From Sanguibacter suarezii NBRC 16159 (GTDB lineage: Bacteria; Actinomycetota; Actinomycetes; Actinomycetales; Cellulomonadaceae): a stretch of DNA of 64,000 nt. A program made the position numbers and the translations under genes. The notes under the pieces were generated by a model that saw nothing but the letters and a program-made list of their open reading frames with translations, searched no databases and had not been told where the DNA came from. Where the stretch lies: positions 1 through 64,000 of the forward strand of contig NZ_BCRT01000008.1 of assembly GCF_001552735.1 (NCBI RefSeq). The letters are read 5' to 3'. This document shows, piece by piece, positions 1 to 10,936 of the stretch; the stretch's first letter is position 1; each line of letters begins with the position of its first letter.

Positions 1-156
1 CCCCTCCCCGGGGCGGCGGGCCGTCGTCGTCGGGGATCCGGCGACAGGGTGTGCGTGCCCGTCGACAAGTTGTGCACGGGGGCCCGGCGGGCGCCCGCGG
101 CCATGCTGCGATGAGCCTTCGACGTGCGCGTACGCAGCCAGGAAGAAGGAATGTCG

Positions 157-2550
157 ATGACGACAGCACCAGGGCGAGGCCTCCCGACGACACCACGCGC
201 CGGGATGGCGACGCTCACCGCCGTGGTTCTGCTCGCACTCACCGGGTGCTCCATCGCCCAGGACGGCGAGGACGCGCCGGGCTCCTACGCCGTCCGCGAG
301 GTCACCGACGGCACCACGACCTTCACCGTCGTCACCAACCCGGGAGCCGGGCCGGTCCTGTCCTTCGGCGTGGACAGCGGGATCAAGCTGCTCACCGACG
401 AGGTCGACGGCGTGACGGTCGCCTTCAAGGACATGAACGCCAACGGCACGCTCGACGCCTGGGAGGACTGGCGGCGCTCGCCCCAGGACCGGGCCGCAGC
501 GCTGGCCCAGGAGGTGTCGATCGAGCAGATCGCCGGTCTCATGCTGTTCGGCACCCAGGAGTACTCACCGGCCGACGGGCTCACCGCCGTCCAGGAGACC
601 TACCTGTCGCAATCGCGGGTGCGCAACGTCAACTACGCCGGCCCCAACGACGTCGAGGCGACCGCCACGTGGTCCAACGAGATGCAGGCCTACGCGGAGT
701 CCCTCGCCAGCGCGCAGGAGCCGTACATCCCGGTCAACCTCGCCTCCGACCCGCGCTCGACCGCGGGGACCGCCAGCTACAACGCCTCCGGCACGGACCT
801 CTCACGCTGGCCGTCCAACCTGGGCATGGCCGCGACCTTCGCCGTAGCGACGGTCGAGGCCTTCTCCACGATGGTCTCAGCCGAGTACCGGGCCATGGGC
901 ATCGCCTCGGCCATCACCCCCCAGATCGACCTGGCGACGGATCCGCGCTGGTTGCGCACCGAAGGGACCTTCGGCGAGGACGCCGAGCTCACCAGCACGC
1001 TGGCGAAGGTCAACGTCGACGGCTTCCAGAGCTCGACGGGCGTGGACGGCTGGGGGCCGGAGTCGATCAACGCCATGATCAAGCACTGGGCTGGCGAGGG
1101 CCCGGGGGAGGGCGGCCGGGAGCCGCACACCGTCGCCGGCACGTACAGCGTGTACCCCGGGGGCAACTTCGACACGCACACGCAGGCCTTCCTCGGTGCG
1201 CTGGACTCGGCCTCCGTCATGACCTCCTACTCGATCCTGCTCAACGCGAACGGTGACCCCCTCTTCGCCGACCGCACGGGCGCGGCCTACGACACCGGGC
1301 GGATCGCGCTCCTGCGCGAGAGCTACGACGGCGTCGTCGTCACCGACTGGAACGTCACCCGGTCGACCTCCGACCCGGACTCGAGCGGCGGCACCGCCTG
1401 GGGCGCGGAGGACCTCACGGTCGACGAGCGCCACTACGCCGTCCTGCGGACCGGGCACGACATGTTCGGCGGCAACAACGACGTCGGGCCGGTGCTGGCC
1501 GCCTTCGACCTGTGGCAGGCGGACTACGACGCCGGAGCGATCGACGTCGACGCCGACACACGGTTCCGGGAGTCGGCCGCGCGCATCCTCACCCTGATGT
1601 TCCAGCCGGGGCTCTACGAGAACGCCTACCTCGACCTCGACCGGTCCCGGGCGGCCGCCGGGTCACCGGACAAGGTCGCCGCCGGTTTCCAGGCCCAGCT
1701 GGACTCCGCCGTGATGCTCAAGAACGACGCGCAGACCATCGCCCCCACTGACGCGGCGGACTGGTCCGAGGCGACCGTCTACATCCCTCGCTCCTACGCC
1801 ACGACCCGGCCCGCGGACAGCAGCGGCGCCTTCGGGCCCGAGGTGTACACGGAGGCTCCGGGGCTCGACGTCGAGGCCGCGCAGGCCTACGTCGGCAAGG
1901 TCGTCACCGACGAGGCGGTCCTGGACGCCGACGGCACGGTCATCAGCTACTCGGCCCCTGACCTCAGCGGCGTCGACGTCGTGCTGGTCGGCATGAGCAG
2001 CCCGGCCAACGGCACCCACTTCAGCTCGGTCGGGCGCGACAGCGACACCGGGGGGTGGTACCCGTTGTCCTTGCAGTACCGCCCGTACACCGCGGACGGG
2101 GAGCACGTGCGCCGGGTCTCCATCTCCGGCGACATCCTTGCCGACGGGTCCCAGGAGAACCGGTCCTACTTCGGCGCGACGTCGCGGATCGAGAACGAGT
2201 CAGACCTCGACGCCTTCGAGCGCGCGGTGGCCGCCGTCGAGGCCAGCGGCAGGGACATCCCGGTGATCACGGTCCTCAAGGCCACCAACCCGGTGGTCCC
2301 GGCGGAGTTCGAGGCACGGTCGGACGCGATCCTCGTCGGCTTCGGGATCAGCGACCAGGCGCTCATCGAGGTGGCGCTCGGCCTGTCCGAGCCGCAGGGA
2401 CGCCTGCCCATCGGCTTCCCCGCCTCGATGGACGCGGTCGAGGCGCAGCTCGAGGACGTCGGCGGGGACACCGAGCCCTACGTCGACTCAGCCGGCAACG
2501 CCTACGCCTTCGGCTTCGGCCTGAGCTATTCGGGGGCGATCACCGGCTGA
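157..2550 (+). CDS. Glycoside hydrolase family 3 lipoprotein (beta-glucosidase/xylosidase type)
   Basis: Probable exported exo-acting beta-glycosidase. A lipoprotein signal peptide is visible (hydrophobic stretch then LALTGC, lipidated Cys about residue 31). A short motif ANGTLDAWEDW begins the GH3 catalytic domain. The nucleophile region reads YDGVVVTDWN (Asp about residue 397), matching the GH3 pattern VVSDW. The second GH3 domain follows and the protein ends near LPIGFP and YAFGFGLSY, typical of GH3 C-termini. At about 797 residues it is a normal GH3 length. The start at 157 is preferred because an AAGAAGGA ribosome site lies six bases upstream; ATG 151 and GTG 124 are in frame but badly spaced or lack a site. 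Substrate specificity cannot be read from sequence. It stands alone, with no obvious operon partner inside the window. Confidence 0.9.
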   Translation: MTTAPGRGLPTTPRAGMATLTAVVLLALTGCSIAQDGEDAPGSYAVREVTDGTTTFTVVTNPGAGPVLSFGVDSGIKLLTDEVDGVTVAFKDMNANGTLDAWEDWRRSPQDRAAALAQEVSIEQIAGLMLFGTQEYSPADGLTAVQETYLSQSRVRNVNYAGPNDVEATATWSNEMQAYAESLASAQEPYIPVNLASDPRSTAGTASYNASGTDLSRWPSNLGMAATFAVATVEAFSTMVSAEYRAMGIASAITPQIDLATDPRWLRTEGTFGEDAELTSTLAKVNVDGFQSSTGVDGWGPESINAMIKHWAGEGPGEGGREPHTVAGTYSVYPGGNFDTHTQAFLGALDSASVMTSYSILLNANGDPLFADRTGAAYDTGRIALLRESYDGVVVTDWNVTRSTSDPDSSGGTAWGAEDLTVDERHYAVLRTGHDMFGGNNDVGPVLAAFDLWQADYDAGAIDVDADTRFRESAARILTLMFQPGLYENAYLDLDRSRAAAGSPDKVAAGFQAQLDSAVMLKNDAQTIAPTDAADWSEATVYIPRSYATTRPADSSGAFGPEVYTEAPGLDVEAAQAYVGKVVTDEAVLDADGTVISYSAPDLSGVDVVLVGMSSPANGTHFSSVGRDSDTGGWYPLSLQYRPYTADGEHVRRVSISGDILADGSQENRSYFGATSRIENESDLDAFERAVAAVEASGRDIPVITVLKATNPVVPAEFEARSDAILVGFGISDQALIEVALGLSEPQGRLPIGFPASMDAVEAQLEDVGGDTEPYVDSAGNAYAFGFGLSYSGAITG

Positions 2551-2664
2551 CCGGCGGCCGGGCCGGCACGCCGGGCCGGCACGCCGGGCCGCCCGGGTTC
2601 GCGGCCGAGATCCCGCGGCCAACGGTCCCACGGTGACTGTCGCGCGCCGTGGCACCATGGCACA

Positions 2665-3540
2665 GTGCCCACCTCGAACGGATCAGCCGCCGCCGGAGAG
2701 CGCCGCGCCGCGGCGACCCGCCGTCGGCGTCGGTCCCCAGGCTGGGTACCCGACCAGCACGGAGCCTGGGCGATGCTCGTCATCCCGCTGCTGCTCGGCG
2801 TCGTGGCCTCAGGACCGACGTGGGTCCACCTCCCGCTGGCCGTCGTGTGGGTGCTGGGCTACTTCGCCTTCTACGCCGTCGGGCTGTGGCTGAAGTCGCG
2901 GCTGAAGAAGAAGTACTTCCCTCCGGTGCGCGCCTACGTGATCGCGCTGATCGTCCCCGCCGTGGCGGTCCTGCTGCTCCAGCCGGCGCTGGTCGTGTGG
3001 TCCCTCCCCTTCGCCCCGCTCATCGCGATCAGCCTGTGGTGCTCCTACCAGCGCCGGGACCGGTCGCTGCTCAACGACGGCGTGACGGTCCTGGCCGCCT
3101 GCCTCATGCTCCCGGTCGCCTACTCCGCAGGCCTCCCGCACACCCCCCTGCCCGACGTCGCGGGCTGGCTCGGCCAGCCCGGTCCGGTCGGCTGGCCCGC
3201 GGTCTGGGCGGCGACCGGCCTCGTGCTGGCGTACTTCCTCGGGACCGTGCTCTACGTGAAGTCCCTCATCCGCCAGCGCGGGGACCGGCGCTTCCTCGCT
3301 GCCTCCGTGGGCTACCACGCCCTCGTCACGGTGATCGTGCTCGTGGTGGCGGCCGCGACGCGTGGCGCCGACGCCGGACCGTGGTGGTGGGTGGCCGCGA
3401 TCGTGTTCGCGCTGCTCACGGTTCGGGCGTGGTGGGTTCCGCGGACGGCGGCGAAGCCCCTGCAGTTCGGCCTGGGCGAGTTCGCGGCCTCGGTCGTCGT
3501 GGGACTCGTCGCGCTCGGAGTGCTGGGCGTCGTCGGCTGA
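2665..3540 (+). CDS. YwiC-like integral membrane protein
   Basis: The 291-residue protein opens with a basic stretch (RRRRRSP) and then WVPDQHGAWAML, the signature at the start of the YwiC-like family. About eight hydrophobic segments follow (for example VIPLLLGVVASG and VIALIVPAVAVLLL), so it sits in the cytoplasmic membrane. The family's biochemical role is not established, although members are common in actinobacteria and Bacillus. The start is a GTG; I see no strong ribosome site, and an alternative in-frame start is not obvious. It converges on the LapA-like gene with a 28-bp gap. Family assignment is confident, function unknown. Confidence 0.82.
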   Translation: MPTSNGSAAAGERRAAATRRRRRSPGWVPDQHGAWAMLVIPLLLGVVASGPTWVHLPLAVVWVLGYFAFYAVGLWLKSRLKKKYFPPVRAYVIALIVPAVAVLLLQPALVVWSLPFAPLIAISLWCSYQRRDRSLLNDGVTVLAACLMLPVAYSAGLPHTPLPDVAGWLGQPGPVGWPAVWAATGLVLAYFLGTVLYVKSLIRQRGDRRFLAASVGYHALVTVIVLVVAAATRGADAGPWWWVAAIVFALLTVRAWWVPRTAAKPLQFGLGEFAASVVVGLVALGVLGVVG

Positions 3541-3568
3541 GCGGTCCTGCCGTCGTCGTGCCCCCGGG

Positions 3569-3811
3569 CTACTTCCTCGAGGTGCGGCGCTTGCGGCGGG
3601 CGCGGAAGGAACCGGCGACCACACCGAGGAAGAAGAGGATGGCCAGCAGCAGCCACGTCGGCGTCGTCAGGGTCATCCAGAGCAGGTGGACGGTGGAGTC
3701 TCCGGTGTTCTGCAGGACGAAGACCAGGACAGCCGCGACGATGACGATCGTCAGCCAGCGCTGCTTGAGGAACTCGCCGAAGGCGTTCGTCGATGTGGTC
3801 GGATCGGACAT
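3569..3811 (-). CDS. LapA-family (DUF1049) small membrane protein
   Basis: An 80-residue protein beginning MSDPTTSTNAFGEFLK, with two hydrophobic segments (WLTIVIVAAVLVFVLQN and TWLLLAILFFLGVVAGSF) and a very basic C-terminal tail (RARRKRRTSRK). This is the layout of LapA/DUF1049 proteins, including the Q-N turn after the first segment. The start at 3811 is chosen because GGAGG lies seven to eight bases upstream on the minus strand; the open frame extends much further but that extension is antisense to the clpC leader. LapA proteins in enterobacteria help lipopolysaccharide assembly; an actinobacterium has none, so the role here is unknown. Confidence 0.8.
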   Translation of the reverse strand: MSDPTTSTNAFGEFLKQRWLTIVIVAAVLVFVLQNTGDSTVHLLWMTLTTPTWLLLAILFFLGVVAGSFRARRKRRTSRK

Positions 3812-3945
3812 GGCGCGCCTCCGGGGACGAGTCCGGCCGGGAGGTGGTCGGGCTGATGTCCCATACTTACCAAACTTGACCGTGACGTGCCCGGATCCAT
3901 GGTGCGTCACGGGCCTCGACCGTCTCACGGGACGACGAGTCTTCA

Positions 3946-3959
3946 CGCCTGCGGCGAAC
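3946..3959 (+). promoter_or_regulatory. ClgR-type box upstream of clpC
   Basis: CGC-N5-GCGAAC, the exact reverse complement of the GTTCGC-N5-GCG motif reported for the actinobacterial Clp/Lon activator ClgR. It lies about 100 bp before the clpC start. A -10-like TAGAGT sits at 3998-4003 without a convincing -35, which would fit activator-dependent transcription. The motif match is direct; the binding is inferred. Confidence 0.65.
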
Positions 3960-4060
3960 AAGGGCATATCGAGAGGGACTGACCCGTTGCTGCCTACTAG
4001 AGTCGATGCGGTCAGGCCTGGGAGCCTTCCAGTTCCGGCCCGCACCTGTGAGGAGCGCAC

Positions 4061-6631
<2,571 letters not shown>

Positions 6632-6651
6632 CCACTCCCGCCTGAGACGGT

Positions 6652-6695
6652 ATGACGAAGGGCCCCGGACCTGATGGTCCGGGGCCCTTCGTCAT
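6652..6695 (+). terminator. Terminator hairpin after clpC
   Basis: Perfect 20-bp inverted repeat (arms 6652-6671 and 6676-6695) with a TGAT loop, 20 bp after the clpC stop codon. There is no U-tract, as is usual in high-GC actinobacteria. Confidence 0.9.
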
Positions 6696-6696
6696 G

Positions 6697-6776
6697 CCGC
6701 TGGGCCGCTGGGCCGCTGGGCCGCTGGGCCGCTGCGCCGCTGGGCCGCTGCGCCGCTGGGCCGCTGGGCCACTGCG
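6697..6776 (+). repeat. 8-bp tandem repeat array (CCGCTGGG x10)
   Basis: Ten head-to-tail copies of CCGCTGGG; three copies deviate (two CCGCTGCG, last CCACTGCG). It lies between the clpC terminator and a 66-bp near-palindrome. A related array, with CCCAGCAG (near reverse complement), precedes the second palindrome at 58724-58787. It does not look coding. Confidence 0.9.
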
Positions 6777-6827
6777 CCCGCCTCCAACCGTCTCCGGCCC
6801 CCGGTCCGGCCCCGGTCGCTCAATGGT

Positions 6828-6893
6828 GAGTGCGTGCTTTCCGTTGTGGTGCGTGACTTCGAAGTCGCGCACCGCAACTAGAGGCACGCACTC
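6828..6893. repeat. 66-bp near-palindrome, family A copy 1
   Basis: Outer arms GAGTGCGTG/CACGCACTC, inner arms GTGCGTGACTTC/GAAGTCGCGCAC, centred on TTCGAA. Two further copies of exactly 66 bp lie at 58797-58862 and 60168-60233. It sits between the convergent clpC and fucO genes. Confidence 0.9.
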
Positions 6894-6917
6894 GCGGAGG
6901 GGGCGGGCCCGCGGGGG

Positions 6918-8069
6918 TCAGAAGACCGAGCGGTAGAGCGCGCGGACCTCCTCGCGGGTGGCCGGGCGGGGGTTCCCGCCGGCGCAGACGTCGGCCAGGG
7001 CAGCGTCGGTCAGGGCGTCCAGGCCCTCGGCGGTGACGCCGACCTGACGGAGGCTGGACGGGTTGCCGAGGCTGCGGGCCAGGTCGCGGACAGCGTCGAC
7101 GGCGGCCTTGCGAGCGACGTCGAGCGGCAGGTCTGCCGCGCCCTCGACGCCGAGGGCCGCTGCCACGTGGCGCAGCTTCTCCCCGGTGTGCTCGGCATTG
7201 AACTCCATCACCGTCGCGAGCAGGATGCCGTTGGCGACCCCGTGCGGGGTGCCGAACTGGGCGCCGAGGGGGTGGGCCATGGCGTGCACCAGGCCGAGGC
7301 CCACGTTGGAGAAGCCCATCCCGGCCATGTACTGGCCCAGCGCCATGCGCTCGACGGCGTCCGGGTCGCCGGCCGCGGCGCCGGGCAGCGACTGCGCGAT
7401 GATCTCGATGGCCTTGAGGTGCAAGGTGTCGGTGAGCTCCCAGGCGCCGAGGGTGGTGTATCCCTCGATGGCGTGGGTGAGGGCATCCAGCCCGGTGGCG
7501 ACCTTGAGGCCGGCCGGCATGCCGTCCATCATGTCCGCGTCGACGACGGCGAGCACCGGGATCGCGTGCGGGTCCACGCAGACGAACTTGCGGGCGTTCT
7601 GGGTGTCGGTGATGACGTAGTTGATCGTCACCTCGGCGGCGGTCCCGGCCGTGGTGGGTACCGCGATGATCGGCACGCTCGGGTTGGCGGTGGCGGCGAC
7701 GCCCTCCAGGCTGCGCACGTCGGCGAACTCGGGGTTGGCCGCGACGATCCCGATGGCCTTGCAGGTGTCCTGCGGAGAGCCGCCGCCGATGGCGAGCAGG
7801 ACGTCGGCGCCCGAGGCGAGGAAGTGCTCGACGCCGGCGCGGACGTTCTCGATCGGCGGGTTGGGTTCGACGTCGCTGAACACCTCGTAGGGGAATCCGG
7901 CGGCGTCGAGCAGGGCGGTGACCTTGGTGGCGACGCCGGTGTCCAGGAGCACCTGGTCGGTGACGACCAGAGCCTTGGTGGCTCCCTGTGCGAGGAGCGC
8001 CCCCGGGATCTCCGAGATGGCGCCGCGGCCGAAGTAGGCGGTCTGGTTGAGGATCATGCGCTGGACCAT
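6918..8069 (-). CDS. fucO: Lactaldehyde reductase / iron-containing alcohol dehydrogenase (FucO-like)
   Basis: Group III iron-dependent alcohol dehydrogenase, 383 residues, expected to interconvert L-lactaldehyde and L-1,2-propanediol with NAD. The sequence follows E. coli FucO closely: RMILNQTAYFGRGAI at the start, AIGGGSPQDTCKAIGI, PTTAGTAAEVTINYVI, and the metal-site region GLGLVHAMAHPLGA-GTPHG. The chosen ATG at 8069 has GGAG upstream on the minus strand; the 51-codon extension above it is not FucO-like. A LacI-type palindrome at 8156-8171 lies in the promoter region and resembles sites before lutA and the rhamnogalacturonan gene, which suggests control by a deoxyhexose signal. The sugar catabolic genes that make lactaldehyde are not in the window. 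Confidence 0.92.
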   Translation of the reverse strand: MVQRMILNQTAYFGRGAISEIPGALLAQGATKALVVTDQVLLDTGVATKVTALLDAAGFPYEVFSDVEPNPPIENVRAGVEHFLASGADVLLAIGGGSPQDTCKAIGIVAANPEFADVRSLEGVAATANPSVPIIAVPTTAGTAAEVTINYVITDTQNARKFVCVDPHAIPVLAVVDADMMDGMPAGLKVATGLDALTHAIEGYTTLGAWELTDTLHLKAIEIIAQSLPGAAAGDPDAVERMALGQYMAGMGFSNVGLGLVHAMAHPLGAQFGTPHGVANGILLATVMEFNAEHTGEKLRHVAAALGVEGAADLPLDVARKAAVDAVRDLARSLGNPSSLRQVGVTAEGLDALTDAALADVCAGGNPRPATREEVRALYRSVF

Positions 8070-8155
8070 GGTGACTCCTAGGTGCGGCTTGTGCGGTGGA
8101 TGACGGGGCGTCGCCACACTGCGGGCGCCCCGCCCTCCTGTTGAACGTAGCGCGA

Positions 8156-8171
8156 TGGGAAGCGCTATCCA
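8156..8171. promoter_or_regulatory. LacI-type operator upstream of fucO
   Basis: TGGGAAGCGCTATCCA, an imperfect palindrome centred on AGCGCT, 87 bp before the fucO start and 70 bp before the divergent hydrolase. It shares the GGGAAGCGCT core with 36895-36912 and (allowing one extra A) with 15046-15060. Confidence 0.6.
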
Positions 8172-8240
8172 CGGGCCGAACGTCCCGATCTTCTGAGCCG
8201 GGGACGGGCCGGGGCGAGGCATCGGCTCTAGGCTCGGAAG

Positions 8241-9542
8241 ATGGCTGCACCCCGTGGACCGGCCGCCGGAACTCTCCCGGCCGCCGTCACAGACACCGCC
8301 TCAGCGACGATGACCATGGTGGCGGGCGAGGTCATCCCCGACGCCCTGCCCGCGCCAGCGCCCAGCCGGACGCGTCCGTTCTCCCGTCCCGGCGCGCCTG
8401 CTGCGCCGCCCACGCCTGCACCCGCAGCGCCGGGCGACCCGGTGACCCATCTCTGGCTGCCCGACGTGCTCGGTGAGGGCTACGAGCGACTGACGCTCCC
8501 GCTGGCCGCCGACGACGAGGGCCCGGTCATGGCGACGCTGGTGCGACGGGTCCCGGAGGAGGGCTCGGACGTCGTACCGGACGCGGGCTTCGACGTGCTC
8601 TACGTCCACGGCTGGTCGGACTACTTCTTCCAGACCGAGCTCGCCGACTTCTGGGCGGCCCGCGGCGCGCGGTTCTTCGCCCTCGACCTGCGCAAGTACG
8701 GCCGCAGCCTGCGGGCCTGGCAGACCCCAGGCTTCGTCTCCGACCTGCAGACCTACGACGAAGACATCGACGCGGCCCTCGCGGCGATGGCCGCGCCCAT
8801 CCCCGAGGCCGCTGCCCGAGCGGGGCGAGCTGCCCAGCGGGCCCCCGCTGAGCCGCCGGTCACCCCGCGGCGGCTGGTGATCATGGGGCACTCCACCGGT
8901 GGGCTGACGATGAGCCTCTGGGTCGCGCGGAACCAGGACCGGGTCAGCGCCCTGGTGCTCAACAGCCCGTGGCTGGAGTTCCAGACGCGGCAGGTCGGCC
9001 GGGTCGCGCTGGCTCCGCTCGTCACCCTCGGGGCCCGGCTCGACCCGCGGGCGCCCTTGCCCACGGTCGACCTGGGCTTTTACACCCGGGCGGTCTCGGC
9101 GGACTTCGACGGCGAGTGGAGCTACAGCTACATCTGGCGCCCGGTGCACGGCTTCGAGGTGCGCCCAGGATGGCTGGGTGCCGTCCTCGCCGGGCACGCT
9201 CAGGTGGCCCACGGGCTGAAGATCTCTGTCCCGATCCTCACGCTGCTGTCCACCCGCAGCACCCTGCTGCCCCGGTGGACCCCGGAGATGATGCACACCG
9301 ACACCGCGCTCGACGTCGTGGGGATCGCGCGCCGGGCCACCGACCTCGGTGCGACCTGCACGATTGCCCGGATCGACGGCGCCCTGCACGACGTGGTGCT
9401 GTCAGCCCCGGAGGTCCGCGCCGTCGCCTACCAGCAGATCGCGGCGTGGCTGCGGGCCTACGTGCCCGTCGGCGCAGCTGACTCGGCAGGCCCGGCAGGC
9501 CCGGACGCACCGGTGGGCTCAGCAGCCGGCCGGGAGGGCTGA
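8241..9542 (+). CDS. Alpha/beta-hydrolase fold protein
   Basis: 433 residues. A Pro/Ala-rich N-terminal extension of about 65 residues precedes an alpha/beta-hydrolase core with VLYVHGWSDYFFQ (oxyanion-hole region) and the nucleophile elbow GHSTGG (Ser about 218). The likely acid-histidine end contains IDGALHDVVLSAPEVR. It resembles the serine-aminopeptidase-S33/lysophospholipase-like group; the substrate is unknown. No signal peptide is seen, so it is probably cytoplasmic. Its GGAAG sequence directly abuts the ATG, which is poor spacing, so the true start could be one of the downstream in-frame ATGs (for example codon 24 or 26). The 3' end overlaps the convergent kinase gene by 85 bases. Confidence 0.8.
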   Translation: MAAPRGPAAGTLPAAVTDTASATMTMVAGEVIPDALPAPAPSRTRPFSRPGAPAAPPTPAPAAPGDPVTHLWLPDVLGEGYERLTLPLAADDEGPVMATLVRRVPEEGSDVVPDAGFDVLYVHGWSDYFFQTELADFWAARGARFFALDLRKYGRSLRAWQTPGFVSDLQTYDEDIDAALAAMAAPIPEAAARAGRAAQRAPAEPPVTPRRLVIMGHSTGGLTMSLWVARNQDRVSALVLNSPWLEFQTRQVGRVALAPLVTLGARLDPRAPLPTVDLGFYTRAVSADFDGEWSYSYIWRPVHGFEVRPGWLGAVLAGHAQVAHGLKISVPILTLLSTRSTLLPRWTPEMMHTDTALDVVGIARRATDLGATCTIARIDGALHDVVLSAPEVRAVAYQQIAAWLRAYVPVGAADSAGPAGPDAPVGSAAGREG

Positions 9543-10189
9543 GCCGCGACAGCTGCGGCGTGCAAGGCGCGGATGTCACGCTCGGCCTGAGCCACGCGCA
9601 CGGCCCGGCACCCCTGGGAGACCCAGTGGCGGATGAGCGCTGGCTCGTCGCGCAGCAGCCCCCATCCCCGGCGGATCAGGGTGAGCGGCGGCTTGCGGGA
9701 CTCACCCAGGTCACGCAGCAGACGGAACCAGAACGTCACCAGACGGGGGCGCGTCACACAGATCGCGTCGGCGAGGATCCCCTCGCTGCGGCACGCGGCG
9801 ACCAGCTCGGAGGCGAAGATGCCCTCGGCGATGATGATCGGCTCCCCGGTCAGGTCCGCGTGGGTGGTGCCGGTCCGGCGTGACGTGGGGATGTCGTAGA
9901 GCGGGAGCTCAGCGTGGCCGGTCGTGCACAGCTCGACGAGGGCGGCGAGCGCGCCGGCGCCGTCCCAGCTGTCGGGAGAGTCCCAGTCGGCGATGCCGAA
10001 GCGGCGCGGCATCCCCGGGTGGTCGTGGTCGTGATAGAAGTCGTCGAGGGCGACCGAGGCCAGCCCCAGCCGCCGGACCAGGCTCGACTTCCCCGACCCG
10101 GACGGACCGGTGAGGAGCACCACGCGGGCCGACGGCTGCCGGGTCCCAGGAGGGAGGTCGAAGAGGCCGTCGGAGTCCTGTGCAGTCAC
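9458..10189 (-). CDS. Uridine kinase-like P-loop kinase
   Basis: 243 residues. Walker A reads GPSGSGKSSL near the N-terminus, followed by LDDFYHDHDHPGMP, the DDFY motif typical of uridine kinase and related nucleoside kinases. Later there are conserved blocks IIIAEGIFASEL and FWFRLLRDLGE. It probably phosphorylates uridine/cytidine or a similar small molecule using ATP. Start GTG 10189 has GGAAAG about eight bases upstream; the longer open frame upstream does not look like this family. The last 20 or so residues are a Pro/Ala/Gly-rich tail translated from DNA that also encodes the tail of the convergent hydrolase. It may follow the GNAT gene on the same strand (about 110-bp gap). Confidence 0.8.
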   Translation of the reverse strand: MTAQDSDGLFDLPPGTRQPSARVVLLTGPSGSGKSSLVRRLGLASVALDDFYHDHDHPGMPRRFGIADWDSPDSWDGAGALAALVELCTTGHAELPLYDIPTSRRTGTTHADLTGEPIIIAEGIFASELVAACRSEGILADAICVTRPRLVTFWFRLLRDLGESRKPPLTLIRRGWGLLRDEPALIRHWVSQGCRAVRVAQAERDIRALHAAAVAAQPSRPAAEPTGASGPAGPAESAAPTGT

Positions 10190-10298
10190 CAGAACATCTT
10201 TCCAGACTGTGGAGGTCCGCGAGATCGTTCGCCAGCAGGGCTGGCCGTTGAGTCGCGCAGAGCTCGATGGCGACCACGTCACTCGTGCGTACCAAGCG

Positions 10299-10865
10299 TC
10301 AGGAGAGGAACACGCGAAGAACGTCCTCACTGAGTGCACGATCGGCGAACACGAGACGCACGGCGTCCGGATCCGGGTTGCCTGCGTCATGACCGCGCCA
10401 GACGACCTTCAGACCGGCGCGCTCAGCGGCCCGACGAGATCCTTCGTTGTGCTCGAGGAGGAACGCAACCACGGGCAGGTCAGATCCTGCCTCCGCTGTC
10501 GCAGCGCGGGCTGCCGTGATGATCTCCTGCGCATAGCCCTGCCCCCAGGCAGCGGGAGCTAGGCGGTAGTAGAGGTTCCAGGCGAGGCCTTCGCGAAGGC
10601 TGGGACCGCCGATACCCACCAAGGCATCCGTCTCGGTGTCGCGTGCCACCCACACGTCGAGCCCATTCATCTCCCACCCCGCGACGTAGCGGTCGATCAG
10701 CTCGCGAGTCTCTGAGGGCTTGGTGTGACGTGCAGAGGGCAAGTGCTTCCACACCTCAGGGTCAGCGTGGAGGTCGTAGAGCTCCAGCAGATCCCGCTCG
10801 GTCGGGCGGGAGAGCGTCAATCGTGGCGTCATGGTCGCGGGGATGAAGTGAGACATGTTCTCCAT
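10299..10865 (-). CDS. GNAT-family N-acetyltransferase (RimJ/RimL type)
   Basis: 188 residues. RLTLSRPTERDLLELYDLHADPEVWKHL at the start is the usual RimJ/RimL-like opening; RLAPAAWGQGYAQEI is the acetyl-CoA pyrophosphate-binding motif (Q/R-x-x-G-x-G/A) and EHNEGSRRAAERAGL is the C-terminal GNAT motif. The acceptor cannot be predicted. ATG 10865 is immediately preceded by GAGAGG; the in-frame ATG at 10856 has GGAG at a similar short distance, so the start is uncertain by three codons. The gene has visibly more A/T third positions than its neighbours, which hints at acquisition by transfer. Confidence 0.85.
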   Translation of the reverse strand: MENMSHFIPATMTPRLTLSRPTERDLLELYDLHADPEVWKHLPSARHTKPSETRELIDRYVAGWEMNGLDVWVARDTETDALVGIGGPSLREGLAWNLYYRLAPAAWGQGYAQEIITAARAATAEAGSDLPVVAFLLEHNEGSRRAAERAGLKVVWRGHDAGNPDPDAVRLVFADRALSEDVLRVFLS

Positions 10866-10936
10866 CCTCTCGCGAGCTCGAGCAGGTCTCGAGAACGAGG
10901 CGCTCTACTTCGCCTTGTTCATCGGTCGCGGTGCGC

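Noticed and set aside
1-123. A gene fragment at the left edge
   Set aside because: No frame shows recognisable protein sequence; an open frame from 51 is out of frame with GH3 and Arg/Pro-rich.
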